DNA from: Chenopodium formosanum
Lineage: Eukaryota; Streptophyta; Magnoliopsida; Caryophyllales; Amaranthaceae
Direction: 5' to 3'
NCBI GenBank assembly: GCA_024500155.1
Contig: CM044874.1
Location: forward strand, 72,339,795 to 72,403,794
Length of the DNA stretch: 64,000 nucleotides
The notes beneath the pieces were generated by a model. The model saw only the letters and a list, made by a program, of their open reading frames with translations. It was not told the DNA's origin and made no database searches. The position numbers were made by a program, and so were the translations under genes. Of this stretch, positions 13,236-26,334 are shown piece after piece. How positions within the stretch are numbered: position 1 is the first letter of the stretch; every line of letters begins with the position of its first letter.

Positions 13236-13382
13236 GGGCATGTTCTCATTGACTGAACTTAGCTGAACTGAACTGAGCTGAACTGAACCGAACTGAATAT
13301 TTTATAAGAGAAGAAAATTAGGAGCTGAACTGGACTGAGCTGAACTGAACTGAACTGAATTTCAACGTAAGAGAACAGGCCC
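13236..13382 (+). mobile_element. CTGAA-repeat Tourist-like MITE, copy 3 (best preserved)
   Basis: 147 bp. TTA at 13233-13235 and again at 13383-13385 is an exact 3-bp target duplication. Left terminus GGGCATGTTCTCATTGACTG; right terminus ...GTAAGAGAACAGGCC is its imperfect complement. The body is CTGAACTGAA repeats around TTTTATAAGAGAAG. Confidence 0.8.
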
Positions 13383-13385
13383 TTA

Positions 13386-16138
13386 GTAAAAAATAAGTTT
13401 TAATACATAAAATAATATAAATTCAATAAATATCTTGTGAATAAAAGAGAACCTAAAAACGTGTTTTATGCGCGGCTCACCACACCATTTAGCCGCTTAT
13501 AAGAAAGCAAAGTTATCCCTATAACACTAATGAAGTAATCCCTGTAACTGTGATTGAGCAACCCCTATAACACTAATGAAATAACTCTCATGATGTCTGA
13601 CAATAAAATGTGGCTTGCCACTTATAAGAATTTGTGAAAGCAAATATTAGGTCAAAAAAGAATTTCTTCTTCTATAGCTGATAAAATCACAGATAAATAT
13701 TCTTACATGTGCTTTAAATAAAGCAACATTATATTATTGAAGGAATGGGATGTAGGACAAGGTTGGATTTGTGGTTATTGCTGTGTTTGACAGCAGCTAG
13801 GTAAGGGGTAAGGGGTAAGGGCCAAGGGGCTTTAGCTTTGAATGTAAATAATTAAGTGTGCCTATGTTTTAGGGGAGTCTTCTATTTGTCCTCCTTTGAT
13901 CTGCACTTGCTATTATCCCTTTAATTTGGCTATATTATATTTATGAAACTAACTAACATGAAAAGGACATCATTAATGTACTTGTTAACATAAATAAATA
14001 CTCTAATTAATGATGACCGATCTATCTAGATATCATAGTTACAAGTATGTATATGATATTTGAATATTCAAAAAAGTTGTCACATGCTATTAACATTTTT
14101 AAATTTGTGTATGTAATACAGAATACTCCGTAGTTTTTAATTAGTTATATCACTAAGATTAAGACTAAGTGATGAAAAATAAAAGTTTGGAAATTGTTCA
14201 ACTATTATCATTTTAAGGGTTGTGATTGACATTAATTTTAGAGTAGCACCACTTTTGACGTATGTCATAGTTGGCGTTAATTCGAGGTTTTCAACGTCAT
14301 TTATGACACACGGTGCACACTAATAAAGGTCGTGAGAACAAAATTGTGCAGCGTGTGTCATAAATAACGTTGAAAACCTCAAATGTTTTATAGTTTAACA
14401 ATATAGTACTTTATATAAAGATGGAGTACCCCTAATTGGCTCTAATAACTATCTAAATTATCTTTCTTCCTAACTGATATTATATCTCATACATTAACAC
14501 GGATACAAACAAAACTAAAGTTGTCGTTTTCGTACACCCGGGATTACTTAAATTCTAGAGAGGGACTGAAGAAGGGAAACTGTGAGTTTCTTTCAGTTAA
14601 GTAGCTATTAAAGATTTTGGTCTATCATATCATAAATTTGTCTTGCTACAAATTAAAAATAAAATTTGGTGTTATTTGCCAGCTCAATGATGACGTGGAA
14701 ATTAATGTAAATAGTCCAACTCAATCGCTTTCTGATGCATATATTCCGGCATATGACAAACGAACTGTACCAATCTAATCCCTCACCTTATCATTAAATT
14801 CCCATGTATATTAAAGTTGTGGAGATCTTTTTCTTAAATATTTGTTCCTTTTCACTAAACCAATTATTGAGATATTTAATCTCTTTAATTTTTAAAGTGT
14901 TTTAAGAAAATTAGGACTACAAATTATTCACAAGGGGTAAGTTGTGGTTGAGTTTGATACAATCAAATTTTGTTGCCCTACATGAATTTTTTGAGCAAGC
15001 TAAGGAGGAGGAATTTGTATGGCCTATTTGATTCCAATCAAATTGGGAGAAGCAAGTCACTTTTTTGTTTAACAAGATGGTATTTGAATTTAGAAAACCG
15101 ATTTAAATTGTCTATTTTAATCTTGTTACTTATAATGTTTATTGCGATTAGATAAAGAGAATTGTAAAGCTAAGCAGTCAATTTTATGGATGTAATTCTC
15201 TTTGTTTTTGGAGACTAACTTGTAAACTCATAATAATAATAATAATAATAATTACAAGTCATTTTTTAAAAAAATAAAAAATTAACCCACTTTCACGATA
15301 TAAATATTGCATATATAGGAACAACCTATTAATATGAAGAAAAAGATATACTCGTAGTAGGTTTTTGGAGTTTTATTCTTTAATGATCTTCTAGACATAA
15401 TTGGCTCACAGAAATTGAGATCAAATTTGTGGTGTTAAGCTCTTTGGAGGTTTGGATTTACCTACAATTTTGGCATATTTGAAATGGACATTTATTTGCA
15501 TTTATAGCTTAAAAAAACTCATCAATTTTGTTCGTTTTTTACTAACTAATTTCAATTGAAAAAGTGCTTCAATAATCCTTTTGAGAAATTGAGCCTTCAG
15601 TAAGATAAGCTAGATAGTTTGTAGCAATAATTTTTTAACATCAAGTAATTGCAATGAGCCCATCTTCTTATAGCATGACTTTAACCTTGAAAGTTTGTAC
15701 AAGACAAAAATGTATTATAATGATATAGCGACTTCAAACTTTTTGTAGGAATAATAATGATTCTTATATTTCTCACTTTAATTTATCATACATCTGTCTC
15801 ATCGTGACGGATCTTGAGTCAAAAAGTTACGGGGTCAAGATTTGATCCTCTAACCATTTGGTTAAATATATTACTCGTACATAGTAACACTAATAAGCCA
15901 ATATGCCACAACTTTTTATATGCAATTATTACACATTATATTACTTATAATCAACAACTTTGAAATACTTGCAAGGGTTGGGCCCCTGCTCACCTTATCA
16001 ATGATTTAACCTTAATTTAAAACTGATGAACCTTTTAAATATGTGTAAATGTCCCCCTCTTTTCAAATTTCATATGCTAAGTAGGATTTTTTTTTTATTT
16101 TTTTAAGAGTTTGTTTGGTTGAGTATATAGTTATCTTC
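13386..16138. other. AT-rich intergenic spacer
   Basis: No gene recognised. Contains the 14284-14380 hairpin (listed separately) and a short (AAT)n near 15230-15250. At 13510-13580 the phrase CCTATAACACTAATGAA occurs twice. Confidence 0.5.
14284..14380. repeat. 35-bp near-perfect hairpin
   Basis: The left arm starting GAGGTTTTCAACGTCATTTA (14284-14318) matches the reverse complement of the right arm (14346-14380) at 33 of 35 positions, with a loop of about 27 nt. It could be the remains of a small inverted-repeat transposon or a hairpin-RNA locus; sequence alone does not separate these. Confidence 0.75.
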
Positions 16139-16154
16139 TTTATTTTAGATTTAT

Positions 16155-16158
<4 letters not shown>

Positions 16159-16188
<30 letters not shown>

Positions 16189-16794
16189 AAACAAAGGACA
16201 AATTTCATTGATTAAAGTCATACGACATCTACAATTGATGATAACGACAAAGAAAATAGATTTAACAAAATCAAACCAGAATTGAATTAACTAGAGAAGG
16301 ACTAAGAATCCAAATACATAGATACAACAATTTGACACATTCTCGATTCGTTGTCTCATACAACTTTTTGAGTGGATCCGTCGTCGCTTCGTAATTTTTG
16401 GAGGAAGAAAATTCTTGTGACAATTTTGTACACTGAATCAGAGTAACCAATATCAATCGTAGCCACGTACAACCTGATACTATTCCAAGCTCAGAGAACA
16501 CCTTGTATTTCGAAGGAGATCGAAAAAACCTTGTCTTTCAAGGTTTTTTCGAAGGAGAAAAACCCTTTCTTTCGAGGGAGACAAGTTCCTCTTGAACGGA
16601 GGAACAATTTTTATAAACTAAAGACAAACAAAAGGAAGAAAAAACTTAGATTGGGGCTTTTCACCGACAATATCCGATGGAAGCCCCTCAAATATTAACA
16701 ATGGAGGCTAGGGGTTGAAGAGAGAGGAGAGAGGTTAAGGTTTTTTTTACTTCTGGTATTTCTATAGATCTTTAAAAAGGAATATATTTAATTG
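16159..16794 (-). mobile_element. LINE-family retroposon with 20-bp target duplication
   Basis: TTTATTTTAGATTTATTCTT occurs at 16139-16158 and again at 16795-16814, an exact 20-bp TSD. On the - strand the insert begins near 16794, passes a CT-rich 5'-UTR-like stretch (CCTCTCTCCTCTCTCTTCAA) and ends in T then A runs, as expected for a poly(A)-tailed retroposon. No endonuclease or reverse transcriptase is present, so it is a non-autonomous or deletion copy. The only open frame, 76 aa on the - strand at 16271-16501, has no recognisable domain. A 13-bp hairpin (CGAAAAAACCTTG and its complement) lies near 16520-16550. Related copies: see 26335-27100 and 58864-58972. Confidence 0.8.
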
Positions 16795-16814
16795 TTTATT
16801 TTAGATTTATTCTT

Positions 16815-19800
16815 ATATTACGGTAAATAGTCACATGTATAATTGTACAAGCGCATATTTAAATTAATTTTTCTTCATATGAATACTCAAAATAATAATG
16901 ATTATTGACTTATTATTAAATACTACGATAAAATTATGTAATATCCTTAATTGTTATGATCATCAAACCCGAGTATGTAATTATTGTAGGGATAATGAGA
17001 TGATTTGGACAAATGCTATGTACCTAGAAATTGAAGCATGCAATGCTGTATATAACAATTCGGAAAAATAAAGTACCTATAAATTGAAGCATGCAATGCT
17101 GTATGTAACTACTCATAGAAATCATAGTGAACATAAAATGACATAAACTGAGCCAAGCAGAGAACACCTGCCAGATATATGTAACTCTGAACTTTTTTTT
17201 TTTTTTGTTTGTCAAAATGCATGTTATTAACTTATTATATAAATCAATGACATTAATTGAAGTAATTAGACTGCAAATCAAATATTAAGCACTAATCAAA
17301 TGCATGCATGAGACAAGAAAATAACGTATTGTTGTCCTAATTCATGCATATATTTTGTAGAGTGTATGTTCAATTAAATGAGATCGATGATAAGCTTGCA
17401 TATGTTCTTCTGATCAGTCACTGACATTTCTAGTAACAACTTGTTACTTAAATTATTAGTTTACCAAGTCAAAATACCTATCTTCAAATTTCCATATTAG
17501 TTTATTATGGCAACTAATCACACTTTTAGTTTATATATATGGTCAAGTGTATGCCAAGTATATGGAATTTATAGCAACAAATAAATGATTACTATACATT
17601 GATGTTATTGTATCACCAATTATTATTTTTTATGTACCATTTTTGTGATAGTGAGGTACAAATCGAAGTTAGAGGACCCTTCTCTCTCTCTCAAAGGGTG
17701 CAATCGTGGAGGAATTGTGATCTTGTCGCGAATAAGCAAGAGTGTCTTCTAACTCATCGATGCTCATTTGTGTTGCTTCGTTCTCAAAAGCCTTTGTACC
17801 TAGGTTGTGGAAAGGGCTTGTGCTGCTTCGTGCTCACAAGCCCTTTCCACACTTGACTTGCGCCCTTGTTGCTAATAGACTATAGAGTATCGCACATATT
17901 AGGAGACGTCAAAACATTTAGATTGTGACAATTCGCCTGTCATGATATAATTTAAATTATTAGAAACATAAATTTCGTAAGATAAATAATATTAGTTTTT
18001 TATAATATAATTGTCAAATCTTGAATAAAGACAATAAAACTATTTCTAGATTCTATTCTATATTAAGTAAGATAATGATATTTAGTACCCCGTCTCTTGA
18101 GAAGAAACACTAAGTGGGTAGGTACACCAAATTATTGACAATACGTAGCTAAGAATTGCAATCACATAATTCATAAATTATACAAGAATATTGTTTATAA
18201 GATGGTTATTAAATAAAATTAATGTAAGGTTAGTTTGATAGTTATATTCAAGAAATTTTAATTCAAGGTTAATTAACAACTTGTATTATATATATAAATT
18301 ATAAAGTCGTCTTAATTTTACGTTCCCTCTCAAAGTTCCTAGCCTTATAAATTTAATAATAATTATCCAATCCATGTGGTCTCATGTGTTTCTAAATCTC
18401 TCAATCTATGCATAATTATAATTTTTAATTGTTGGTCAAATTAATTTTCTTCAATTTTTAATTAACAAATTAAATTAGAACATTATCAGAGCATCAATCA
18501 GTAGTTACCAGGTTCTAATTGTTCCCCTAGTTGTAGATTGTTCTGCCATATTATTAATTAGTATAAAATAATGTACGCTTTGAAATTAATTAAGGTTTTA
18601 CAGTTAGTTTAGTTAGTTGCAAAGTTAGTTAGATGCATTTTCTATAAGAATATGGTGATGCAGAATTGTAGCCGGTAAGGTTGATTAATTAGGCTTATTT
18701 TATTGATTGGGGAGTAGGCTAATATATTTGACAAAAGCAATTTTAAATCTTTGTTAAACACGATTTGGGCCGGTTGTACCATACCTGTCATCAAGAGAGA
18801 GTGTCCATTTTACCAGACCAATTAAAGAAGGTTTTGTCAGAATATATGGTTATAACTTGTAGGAAATTAGGAATACAACCCTTAGGCTTACAATATATAG
18901 TGCGAAACTCTTTATAAAGTTTATAATATATTCTAAGGCCTCAATTATAAGTTTAAACTTTTGGTTGAATTGGTCCTTCAACACTTTCTTTTTTTAAGTT
19001 GTTTGAATTTCATTCCTAGGGTAACATGCTTATGGCCTGGTTGCTAAGGCTATGTCTCATGTTTATGTCATTTGGACTTTGGGATGTAGAGGTTAAAGGA
19101 TGGAGTATTCCCTATTATTTAAATGATTAAGAATCATGAAAAACATGAAGAAATAAGTGACACGACTTAAAATTTGTTCACCCTCACCTATTTTTACTAG
19201 TTCATTTGAGCAAATGAACTTCATAAGAAATAGGTCAATGAAAAATGAGAATTAGAAAAGCAATAAAAAATGATAAATAAAGAACAACACAAGAATTTAC
19301 ATGGTTAAGTCAAATTAGACCTACATCCAAAGGTGGATTATTCGAATGTTTCTTCATTATAATGGAGAAAATAGTACAAGCTAGGAGCTGAGTCCTAAAT
19401 CTTACTGGCTCAAAAGGTGTGATCTGATTGATCACTTAAAGGGTCCTTTTATAACGTAAGAGATCGAAACCCTAATAAAGCCTTAAATTACTCCAAGTAA
19501 ATCTCAAATAACTGTTATGTGGCGGTGAAAACTAATATTAAGAAACTATTTCACCTTGACTGGATAGTTGAGCTATAGCTCGGCAACTAGCTCAACCATG
19601 TCGCATAGATGTGTTGCAGCCCTCGGTGCGTTTAAGTTAATTTCTATTTCAATTATTTACATAAATTACTAAAATTTAGTGTGTTTTAGTTAACGTTGTG
19701 TTTCATGCTTAAGAATAATGTTTGTTACAAAAGCTACATTTTGTAAAGTTGACTAACTCTAATTTGGAACCCACTTACATTTTAATGTAGACAAGTGTAT

Positions 19801-20376
19801 AGGTTGACTTTATAGCACTTTAGATTAATTAAATCAAGTATAGTAGTACAGTAGTATGTCAATTTCAGTTGTGATAAGAGATAAGTCACCCACTTTATGT
19901 GAATGAATTGACTTCCTTTTTTTAGAAAGTATAATTAAGCAAGAATGGAAGCCGTTAATTAGTCAAAGATTAGTCACATGGAAGGAGTATTAATTAGATT
20001 AATTGCGCGGTGAAGACTTATTATCAGCAGTAATAATAAAAAGTATGCATGCATGGACAGTTGCAAATCACTAATCAACTGCAATTATCATTTTACGCCC
20101 ACGGTAATGCGTAACACATGATGCTATCATGTGCATCTAATTAAGATTATTTGATCTTAATCAAGCAACCACAAAATTGATTACTTCCTCTGTCATCCCT
20201 CATTCATCACCTAAGAAAACGTCACATTTCTATAAATTTTAGTCTCTAAATTAAAGTCTCATTCTCATTTGATTAGATCCGTTGTTGCACAATACCCTAT
20301 CTAGGATAATCTAAAATTTCATTAATAAGAGTGATGTTATATGTAACTCTTAGCTAGAGCTATATATTATTGTTAC
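16815..20376. other. AT-rich intergenic spacer with dispersed-repeat fragments
   Basis: No gene recognised. Two copies of TTGAAGCATGCAATGCTGTA lie at about 17030 and 17088 (a roughly 56-bp tandem step). A hairpin at 17807-17850 is listed separately. At 18940-19010 and 19270-19640 the text looks like decayed dispersed repeats, but I cannot bound or classify them. Confidence 0.45.
17807..17850. repeat. perfect 16-bp inverted repeat
   Basis: GTGGAAAGGGCTTGTG (17807-17822) and its exact complement CACAAGCCCTTTCCAC (17835-17850) enclose a 12-nt loop. It lies in a GC-richer island (17640-17860) that is open for 85 codons on the + strand but has no recognisable product. Confidence 0.85.
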
Positions 20377-20500
20377 ATAAATTCCTAAGATAAACTTCCT
20401 ATAATTTTTTATATAAATTCCTAAGATAAACTTCCTATAATTTTTTATATAAATTCCTAAGATAAACTTCCTATAATTTTTTAGTGAAGGGTTAAACACA

Positions 20501-20532
<32 letters not shown>
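20377..20532. repeat. three 36-bp tandem units plus (GA)n
   Basis: A unit starting ATAAATTCCTAAGATAAACT repeats at 20377, 20413 and 20449 with exact period 36. A GA microsatellite runs from about 20504 to 20532. Confidence 0.9.
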
Positions 20533-20535
<3 letters not shown>

Positions 20536-20552
20536 AAGAGAGAAACTTATCA

Positions 20553-23500
20553 AATAAAAATATTTTAAACCCTTCCTTTGATTATAAAGCGGAATGGAGA
20601 GAGTACTTTTTAGTATGTAATATTGGTTTGTCTATTAATTAAAGTACGTTCAATTCCTTCTAAACCTAAAATCTTGAGGAGGCCCTTGCTCTAAACCACT
20701 GCCTTGCTTTAACAAATATGGATGTTAAATATATCTCTTCCATACTTTGATCATTAAGAAAATCATCATATTGATTTGGAAATTAATCGATCAACTGACT
20801 AGGTAGCTAAGGTAGACCACCTTGCATTATTGCGTTCTCTCATCTGTTTTCTACCAGCCATCGTATTACTATTTTTTTTTTTTTTTTTCATATATATATA
20901 TTTGATGCTTTACCCCACTTATAAAATTAAGCTAAGGCTTTGATTGATTGATATATATTTGGTGCTTTAAGGTTAGTTGACCCTTAAAATGGAGAGATCC
21001 TAAACCTCGTTGTAACTCTTATTATCACGGACCTTTAGATAAAGGTCCTTCATATTATAGTAAGGACGTCAATCAATGTGTTGCATCCCAAATGATTTTA
21101 GTATTATAGACAATCCAATCAAGTAAAACCAAATGAATTGAAGTTGGAAAAAAACAAAAAACTTAGCACATAGAAAGTGAAGGATGCTTTTTGGTTGGAG
21201 AAACCTTAAAGGAGAACAAATTTCAATGTAAACCTTAACATTGTGCTTGGTGGTGTTGAAGAATGAAGCTAAGATAAGGTTCACTCACAAATACAAGTAT
21301 ATACCATTGTATCTTGTTATTAAATCCACTAGTAAAACATGGATTGTGTTACATTCATTAATGTGGACATTTATGAAATAATGATATTATATTATAAGCT
21401 AATTAAATATTAAGCTAACTAAATAATCTTCATTCATAATTCTTATGCTTTAGCTCATTAAACAAGATAACCCCACTATTTTGGAACTAAACCCAAAATA
21501 CTTGTTTGTTAGAGAATAGTGAAGGGGGGCGGCACCTAGGAAATAGAGGGATTTAAATTAATAGTATTAAAACTTAAAAATAACATTATAAAAATTAATT
21601 AATTAATTAAGGCTCATGCCATATGCAAGCCAACGATTGTGCCAGGTGCAATGCCTCTAATCTAATAATATGAACCTTAGATTAATTTATTAGTAATAAT
21701 TTGTATAATTTACTAAATAAATTAGTATTTTAATATATAAAAGAGTATTAAAGAAACTGTTTTACCGACCCAATTAATATTTAGCAATGTTGCCGTTAGA
21801 GAAGGAGGGTGGTCCAATAAAGGTGGAAAGGAGTACATTTTAAGATAAATTGAGGTCACCCACATTCTTATTTCATGTCAATGCCTCAATTTAATCAAAT
21901 CCAACTCATAAATTGGTCCTATAATTGAGTTTTAGTACCATTTTTTTCTCTTAATTAGCACTTTAATTAAATATTTTAATGTAGAAGGCCTTGTTAATTA
22001 ATGTCATGTGATGTACATAAGGTTGACTATTAATTACATTTGAATGTTGATTGATCAATTGCAATTAATCGATTGCATGCCATGTAGACGACATATATAA
22101 GATATGGTTGTTGAAAGGTTGGTTAGCAATTTAGGGTAGAATGATCAAAATCAAACAGTGGTACTGCCACTACTGACTCTATTGTTTGAAGATCTTCCCA
22201 TTCACATTTTGTGCGATATCTAAATCACATTTCACCCTTAAAAAACTTTAATTGCAATATTGCTAAATTTTATAGCAAAATCATAAATTAGTAATGTGAC
22301 ATTTTGATAAGTACATGTGAGGTTTCTGCGGTCATTTCAGTTTATCTTATTTTCGCTTATAATTTTTAAAAAATATTTTCTTATAAGTTCAGATTAATAA
22401 GTTCGGTTATTAAGTTTTAATTAGTTTTTTTTTATTGTTTGAACCAAAGTATGTTGAGATAAGTTAAGGATTCATATAATAATGGAGATAGGTGAAATAA
22501 ACTAATAATCTTGTATGTATGTTAGTCATTCTCCATTTATTTCTTCAATATATGTGATTAATCAGTTTCGATTCGCTTGTTGGTCAATTTATATGTTTCT
22601 CCTTACATGTGAGCCTTGCAATATGGATAGATCAAGAAAATGAACAAGCCTTGGGCAAACCAATAAATAAGGAGGACAGTACGATCCACTTATAAGCTCT
22701 AATGAGATTTCATACTAAAACTCATTGGTGATGATAGGGATAACTCTTTAGCTCTAAATTATAAGGTGGCCTAGTACTTTTAGACCTTTTTTTCAATGTG
22801 TGACATGTCATATGCGGACAACCATGAGGTTTCAACACCCCCTTCCCTACATGTGAATGTCCTTAGGATTATAACACACTAGAGTGGTACATAACTATAA
22901 TTCTCATTGGAAATGAACATCCAATACAGGATATATACCTGTTTGCCCCCACAAAAACATGGGTTGTTAGTTCTTAAATATAGTATTAAGAATCAGCATG
23001 ACAAGAATATTACGAGTTCAAATCTCATTCACTCCTTATAAAATCTTAGAGTTGGGTGGAAAGGGTTTCACAATGGGATGTAATATATGTATTTTAAAAA
23101 ATGTTTGAGTTTTTAACCATCAATTTAACCTTTTGGTTGAATTGGTCCAAGAAAATCATCTATCAAAGCTTTATGTAAATCATTCTCGAGGCATCAACTA
23201 TGAGCTTAAGCTTTTGTTTGACATGTTTATTTGACAATCAATAAATTTTCTCTCAGGTTGAAACTAACCTAACTTATGAAATACTTCGTAGAAAATAAAC
23301 TTAAACATTTATTATCAACAATAGGATTGATGTATCAATCAGTAGTTGAGTTCACATAAAATGACCAATAACTATAACATAATCTGTTGTTCGATTAACA
23401 CAGAAACCAGTAGATAATCTATGAAATAGTCTTAAAACTAATGTTTATGTTGTAAATTGTAATCGCTGACTTGCCGATCTAAAGATTCTAAACTGCGCCG

Positions 23501-25397
23501 AGTGTTGATGGAGAGAGTTTGTTTTGACCAACCGACCATGCATGCTTGACGTCAACATTCAAACCTCTCAAGTCTCCACATATATTGCGTCCATCATATA
23601 TTAGACGTGCTTAATAATAATACATCCAATCTAATTTTGAACTTAATTATTTTTTGTCTAAGTATTAAGTAAACCATAATTAAGAACCATATTATTAACA
23701 TAGATTTGTGTATTTCTTTTACAATGATTTTTTTTAGGGGCAAGGGTATCTAACACAAATCTTTTCTGACAATTCATTAAATAAGGCATGTTTCTGAGGA
23801 CTTGAGAAATTTTGCTAATAATTTGCCAAGTTTTTGAGTTTTAAATACAAAACATTATTCATTCATAATTAGTCCGACTCCAAGTTGACCTTTGGCAATC
23901 CACGTCAGAAAATTTGTAATTATAATATAATAAAAGAAATATATTCGACAAAATTTATACTCCGTATTTCATAGTATAAGTTAAATTAATGTTAACTAGT
24001 TTAATTGGTTAAAGTATTAGAGTGACATTTTAGGTTTATTATCAAATTTCATCAACATATGTACTATTGTGTCATTCAATTCTTTACCCAAGAAAAATAA
24101 AATAAAAATTTGTACTAACAATAAGAAAAATATACCTTCATGTTATCACATGATCAATTTATGGTCCATCAAAGATGGAAAAAATTATTCTAGACTTGAT
24201 GAAATGATTAAATCAATTATTTCAAAAATGAAAATAAATCATTTATTACAATATATTTATTGAGTCACATGAAATAGGCTAATAATATGGAAGTAGGTGT
24301 TGCTCAAAAAGTGAAGATCTCCCATAATCATTTAATGGGTACTAATTATATTCTTATATCTTCTTTATGCTAAGTAGATTTTCAAATATTTTCAATAATT
24401 CTCCCAAAAAAAAAAAAAAATTACAAAAAATCATTTAATTTTCTTCTAAGGTTCTTTCTCTAGCTTCCTTAGATCATGCCATGTGATTTGATGATCAAGC
24501 TAGTGGATAAACGGTTGAAAATAAGCGGCGCTAACATTAACAATCATTTAGAGAAATAGAGCCGTTGGATTATGGAGAAATCATCAAGATTATCACCTAA
24601 TTTTTTTTAATTTTAGAAAGAATGATTGTTTGACCAATTTTGTGACTAGTTTAATAGAAATAGGGCCAAGCAATGAGTAAATAAACCATATATTATATAT
24701 TTATTTTGATGAAATGAAAGCATAAAATTATAATTTTATAAATGGAGGAGTGAGAAACTAAAAGCTTCTCATAGAATATCTTCCTACTACATACTTACCA
24801 AAATAATTAAACAAAAATAATAAATAATAAATACAATCTTATGGGCCCTTTCAAATGATTAATCTTTGTTTGATTTGATCACCTCATAAATGATTAATTA
24901 AACCTAACTTTGCATATTTTATTAAGCTTGGTTAGATTTTCATATACTAGCATATTACTAGGTAGTGGTTGACCACTTAGGATTATGTTAGACCACTTAG
25001 TAAGTCCTAAGACCATCACAATAATTCCACTAAACGACATATAATGTTATCAAAATTTCGATTTTCATATAGTTTCTCCATTTCTCAATAATGTTCCTTT
25101 AAAGTTATATTTATATACATATAGAGAAGAATTATAAATAGCTACTATAAACAAAAAATAATGATATATGCAAACCTCTATAGTCTAAGGAGGAAATTAT
25201 AATCATAAACTAATTAAACATTAATATGTCGTAAATCCGACTGACCATATGTAATTTTATCATGAATAACTAAATAACTTTTAATGCTTTGTGATTTGTT
25301 AGGGTTTCAAATTTCATAAACGATCAATTGTATAAATGATACAAAGTGCTATACCGGTATTAGTAATATAATAAAATTTATAAGCATATATATATAT
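20553..25397. other. AT-rich intergenic spacer
   Basis: No gene recognised. Includes a small palindrome (GGACCTTTAGATAAAGGTCC at about 21029), stretches at 22640-22960 and 22960-23240 resembling decayed dispersed repeats, and homopolymer runs near 20871 and 24405. Open frames here are short and AT-driven. Confidence 0.45.
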
Positions 25398-26099
25398 GAG
25401 GGATCCGGTGAGAATAGGTCCATATGTGAGAATTCATACTTATATGAGAACTGATTTAAAATTTAGAACATGTGAGTAAAAATTTAGAACATGTGAATTA
25501 CAATTTAGAACATGCGAGTTAAAATTTAGAACATGTGACTCAAATTAAAATTTTGAACATATGAGTAATAATTTAGAACATTTGTGTGAGTAATATGTTT
25601 AGAACATCTGATTTAAGAATTAGAACAAGTGATTAAAAATTTATAAAATTTGCTTTATGAAATTTTAAACATATGAGTAAAATTTAGACATATGATTTAA
25701 GATTATGAACATGTGAATAAAAATTTAGAACAAACTAATATAGAATATAGAAAGTGTGAGTAAATAATTTAGAACATACGAGTAAAAAAATAGAACATAC
25801 AATTTAAAATCTGGAACATATAATTAAAAATCTTAAAACACATGTTTTAAAATTTAGAACATACAAGTTAAAATTTTGGAACAAGTTATTTAAAATTTAT
25901 GACATCGAACTTAACTAATTTATGGTTTAGAACATGTGAGTACTAAATTAGAACATTTGATTTAATTTAGAATACCTAAGGAAAAGTTTAGAACATCAGA
26001 TTTAAAATTTAGAACATGCGAGTAAAAATTTAGAACATAAAGAGTGTTCTCACATAAGAAAAATTCTCACATAAGAAAATTTCTCACGAGAGCCTTCCC

Positions 26100-26103
<4 letters not shown>
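25398..26103. mobile_element. (TA)n-embedded element with internal 20-bp minisatellite
   Basis: The left end (GAGGGATCCGGTGAGAAT, then further TGTGAGAA and ATGAGAAC blocks) pairs imperfectly over about 70 bp with the right end (TTCTCACATAAG repeated, then TTCTCACGAGAGCCTTCCCC). Both sides abut TA repeats. Between the ends, roughly 30 degenerate copies of a unit like AAAATTTAGAACATGTGAGT fill 25440-26045. Elements that insert in TA microsatellites are known in plants (rice Micron is one); assigning this to any family is inference. Confidence 0.6.

Positions 26104-26184
<81 letters not shown>
26103..26184. repeat. (TA)n microsatellite
   Basis: About 40 uninterrupted TA units abutting the right end of the element at 25398-26103. 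Confidence 0.95.
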
Positions 26185-26187
<3 letters not shown>

Positions 26188-26334
26188 GAAATAACAAATT
26201 AACTGATTATTAGAAACTCTTAGATATACACAAAGGGTTAAGCAAAACAATTCAAAGCATAGAGCAACAAATTGATCAGTTGATCACCATGCAAAAATGT
26301 TATGAAAAATATTTTGATTTTTAATAGTAAAGTT

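Noticed and set aside
25440..26045. CRISPR-like array of ~20-bp units
   Set aside because: Units are degenerate and directly abutting with no unique spacers of fixed length; there are no cas genes, and this is a plant nuclear context. It is a minisatellite.
26050..26250. Frame with Ile-Tyr repeats
   Set aside because: Translation of the (TA)n microsatellite.
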